A stretch of DNA of 64,000 bases, from positions 5,864,001-5,928,000 of the forward strand of contig NZ_CP134605.1 in assembly GCF_031844685.1 (NCBI RefSeq). Direction: 5' to 3'. The position numbers and the translations under genes are program-made. Below the pieces are notes generated by a model, which was given only the letters and a program-made list of their open reading frames with translations, had not been told where the DNA came from and ran no database searches. Positions 63,792-64,000 of the stretch are shown piece by piece. The stretch comes from Streptomyces sp. ITFR-21. GTDB lineage: Bacteria > Actinomycetota > Actinomycetes > Streptomycetales > Streptomycetaceae. Numbering within the stretch: position 1 is the stretch's first letter; each line of letters starts with the position of its first letter.

Positions 63792-64000
63792 ATGATCGAC
63801 ACAGGCAGCGTGAGCGTCTTCCTCGGGTTGGACGTCGGGAAAAGCACCCACCACGGCCACGGGCCGACCCCGGCCGGAAAGAAGGTCCTCGACAAGCAGC
63901 TGCCGAACAGCGAGCCCAAGCTGCGGGCCGTCTTCCAGAAACTGGCCGCGAGGTTCGGCACCGTCCTGGTGGTCGTTGACCAGGCCTTCTCCGCCGCGAT
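63792..64000 (+). CDS. IS110-family transposase, N-terminal part (window edge)
   Basis: Starts ATG 63792 and runs off the window. VFLGLDVGKSTHHGHGPTPA contains the first catalytic Asp of the DEDD domain, followed by KLAARFGTVLVVVDQAFSAA. GTG 63810 is another possible start. IS110 elements move with a bridge RNA encoded in their non-coding ends, so 63550-63791 is of interest. Confidence 0.85.
   Translation, partial: MIDTGSVSVFLGLDVGKSTHHGHGPTPAGKKVLDKQLPNSEPKLRAVFQKLAARFGTVLVVVDQAFSAA

Overview
The window is very GC-rich actinobacterial DNA, most likely from Streptomyces or a close relative such as Kitasatospora. Signs of this are the GTG/TTG starts, the Streptomyces-type hopanoid operon, an XRE/DUF397/anti-sigma-like ATPase module, a pSAM2-like integrated element (AICE) in a tRNA-Pro gene, and actinobacterial type I-E CRISPR repeats.

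Region 1 (1-31188) looks like core chromosome. An ABC-2 exporter pair (115-1846) is followed by a complete hopanoid pathway on the plus strand. hpnC, hpnD and hpnE make squalene, a polyprenyl diphosphate synthase supplies precursor, squalene-hopene cyclase closes the ring, and hpnG and hpnH extend the side chain. After a strong hairpin come dxs and an hpnO-like aminotransferase. Then follow a serpin, a tyrosine phosphatase, an SGNH hydrolase, an anti-sigma-like ATPase divergent from an XRE-DUF397 pair, two tandem SAM methyltransferases, a saccharopine dehydrogenase-like enzyme, an M3 peptidase, an MBL-fold hydrolase, a GH2 beta-galactosidase and small membrane proteins.

Region 2 (31189-42840) is an integrated AICE. 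It starts in the anticodon loop of tRNA-Pro(GGG) and is bounded by a 47-bp direct repeat (31221-31267 and 42200-42246). It carries int, xis, a frameshifted replication initiator, spread/transfer genes, an FtsK-like TraSA, a GntR regulator with clustered palindromic operators, and cargo (a NERD protein and an SRA-HNH modification-dependent nuclease). Beyond attR lies the C-terminal remnant of a second integrase, so more than one element has used this tRNA.

Region 3 (42840-48545) is a nest of insertion sequences (two IS3-type, one IS4-like, one IS630) around a truncated ATPase gene.

Region 4 (48966-62428) is a complete type I-E CRISPR-Cas locus on the minus strand: cas3, cse1, cse2, cas7e, cas5e, cas6e, cas1, cas2. 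Array 1 (17 repeats) lies just after cas2 and reads leftward. Array 2 (41 repeats) reads rightward, divergent from cas3. The most interesting signal is in the cas3-cse1 gap: a solitary repeat-like sequence, a 32-nt spacer-like stretch, then a degenerate hairpin in repeat register. The spacer-like stretch matches (15 of its first 16 nt, the mismatch at a flipped-out position) a site 138 bp away that is preceded by AAG, the canonical I-E PAM, in the upstream region of the Cascade operon. This is the layout of a Cas-regulating (CreR/CreA-like) guide that would let Cascade repress its own operon.

Region 5 (62429-64000) holds a gene 3' fragment fused to the end of array 2, a remnant of the same transposase family found left of the CRISPR locus, and the start of an IS110 transposase cut by the window edge.
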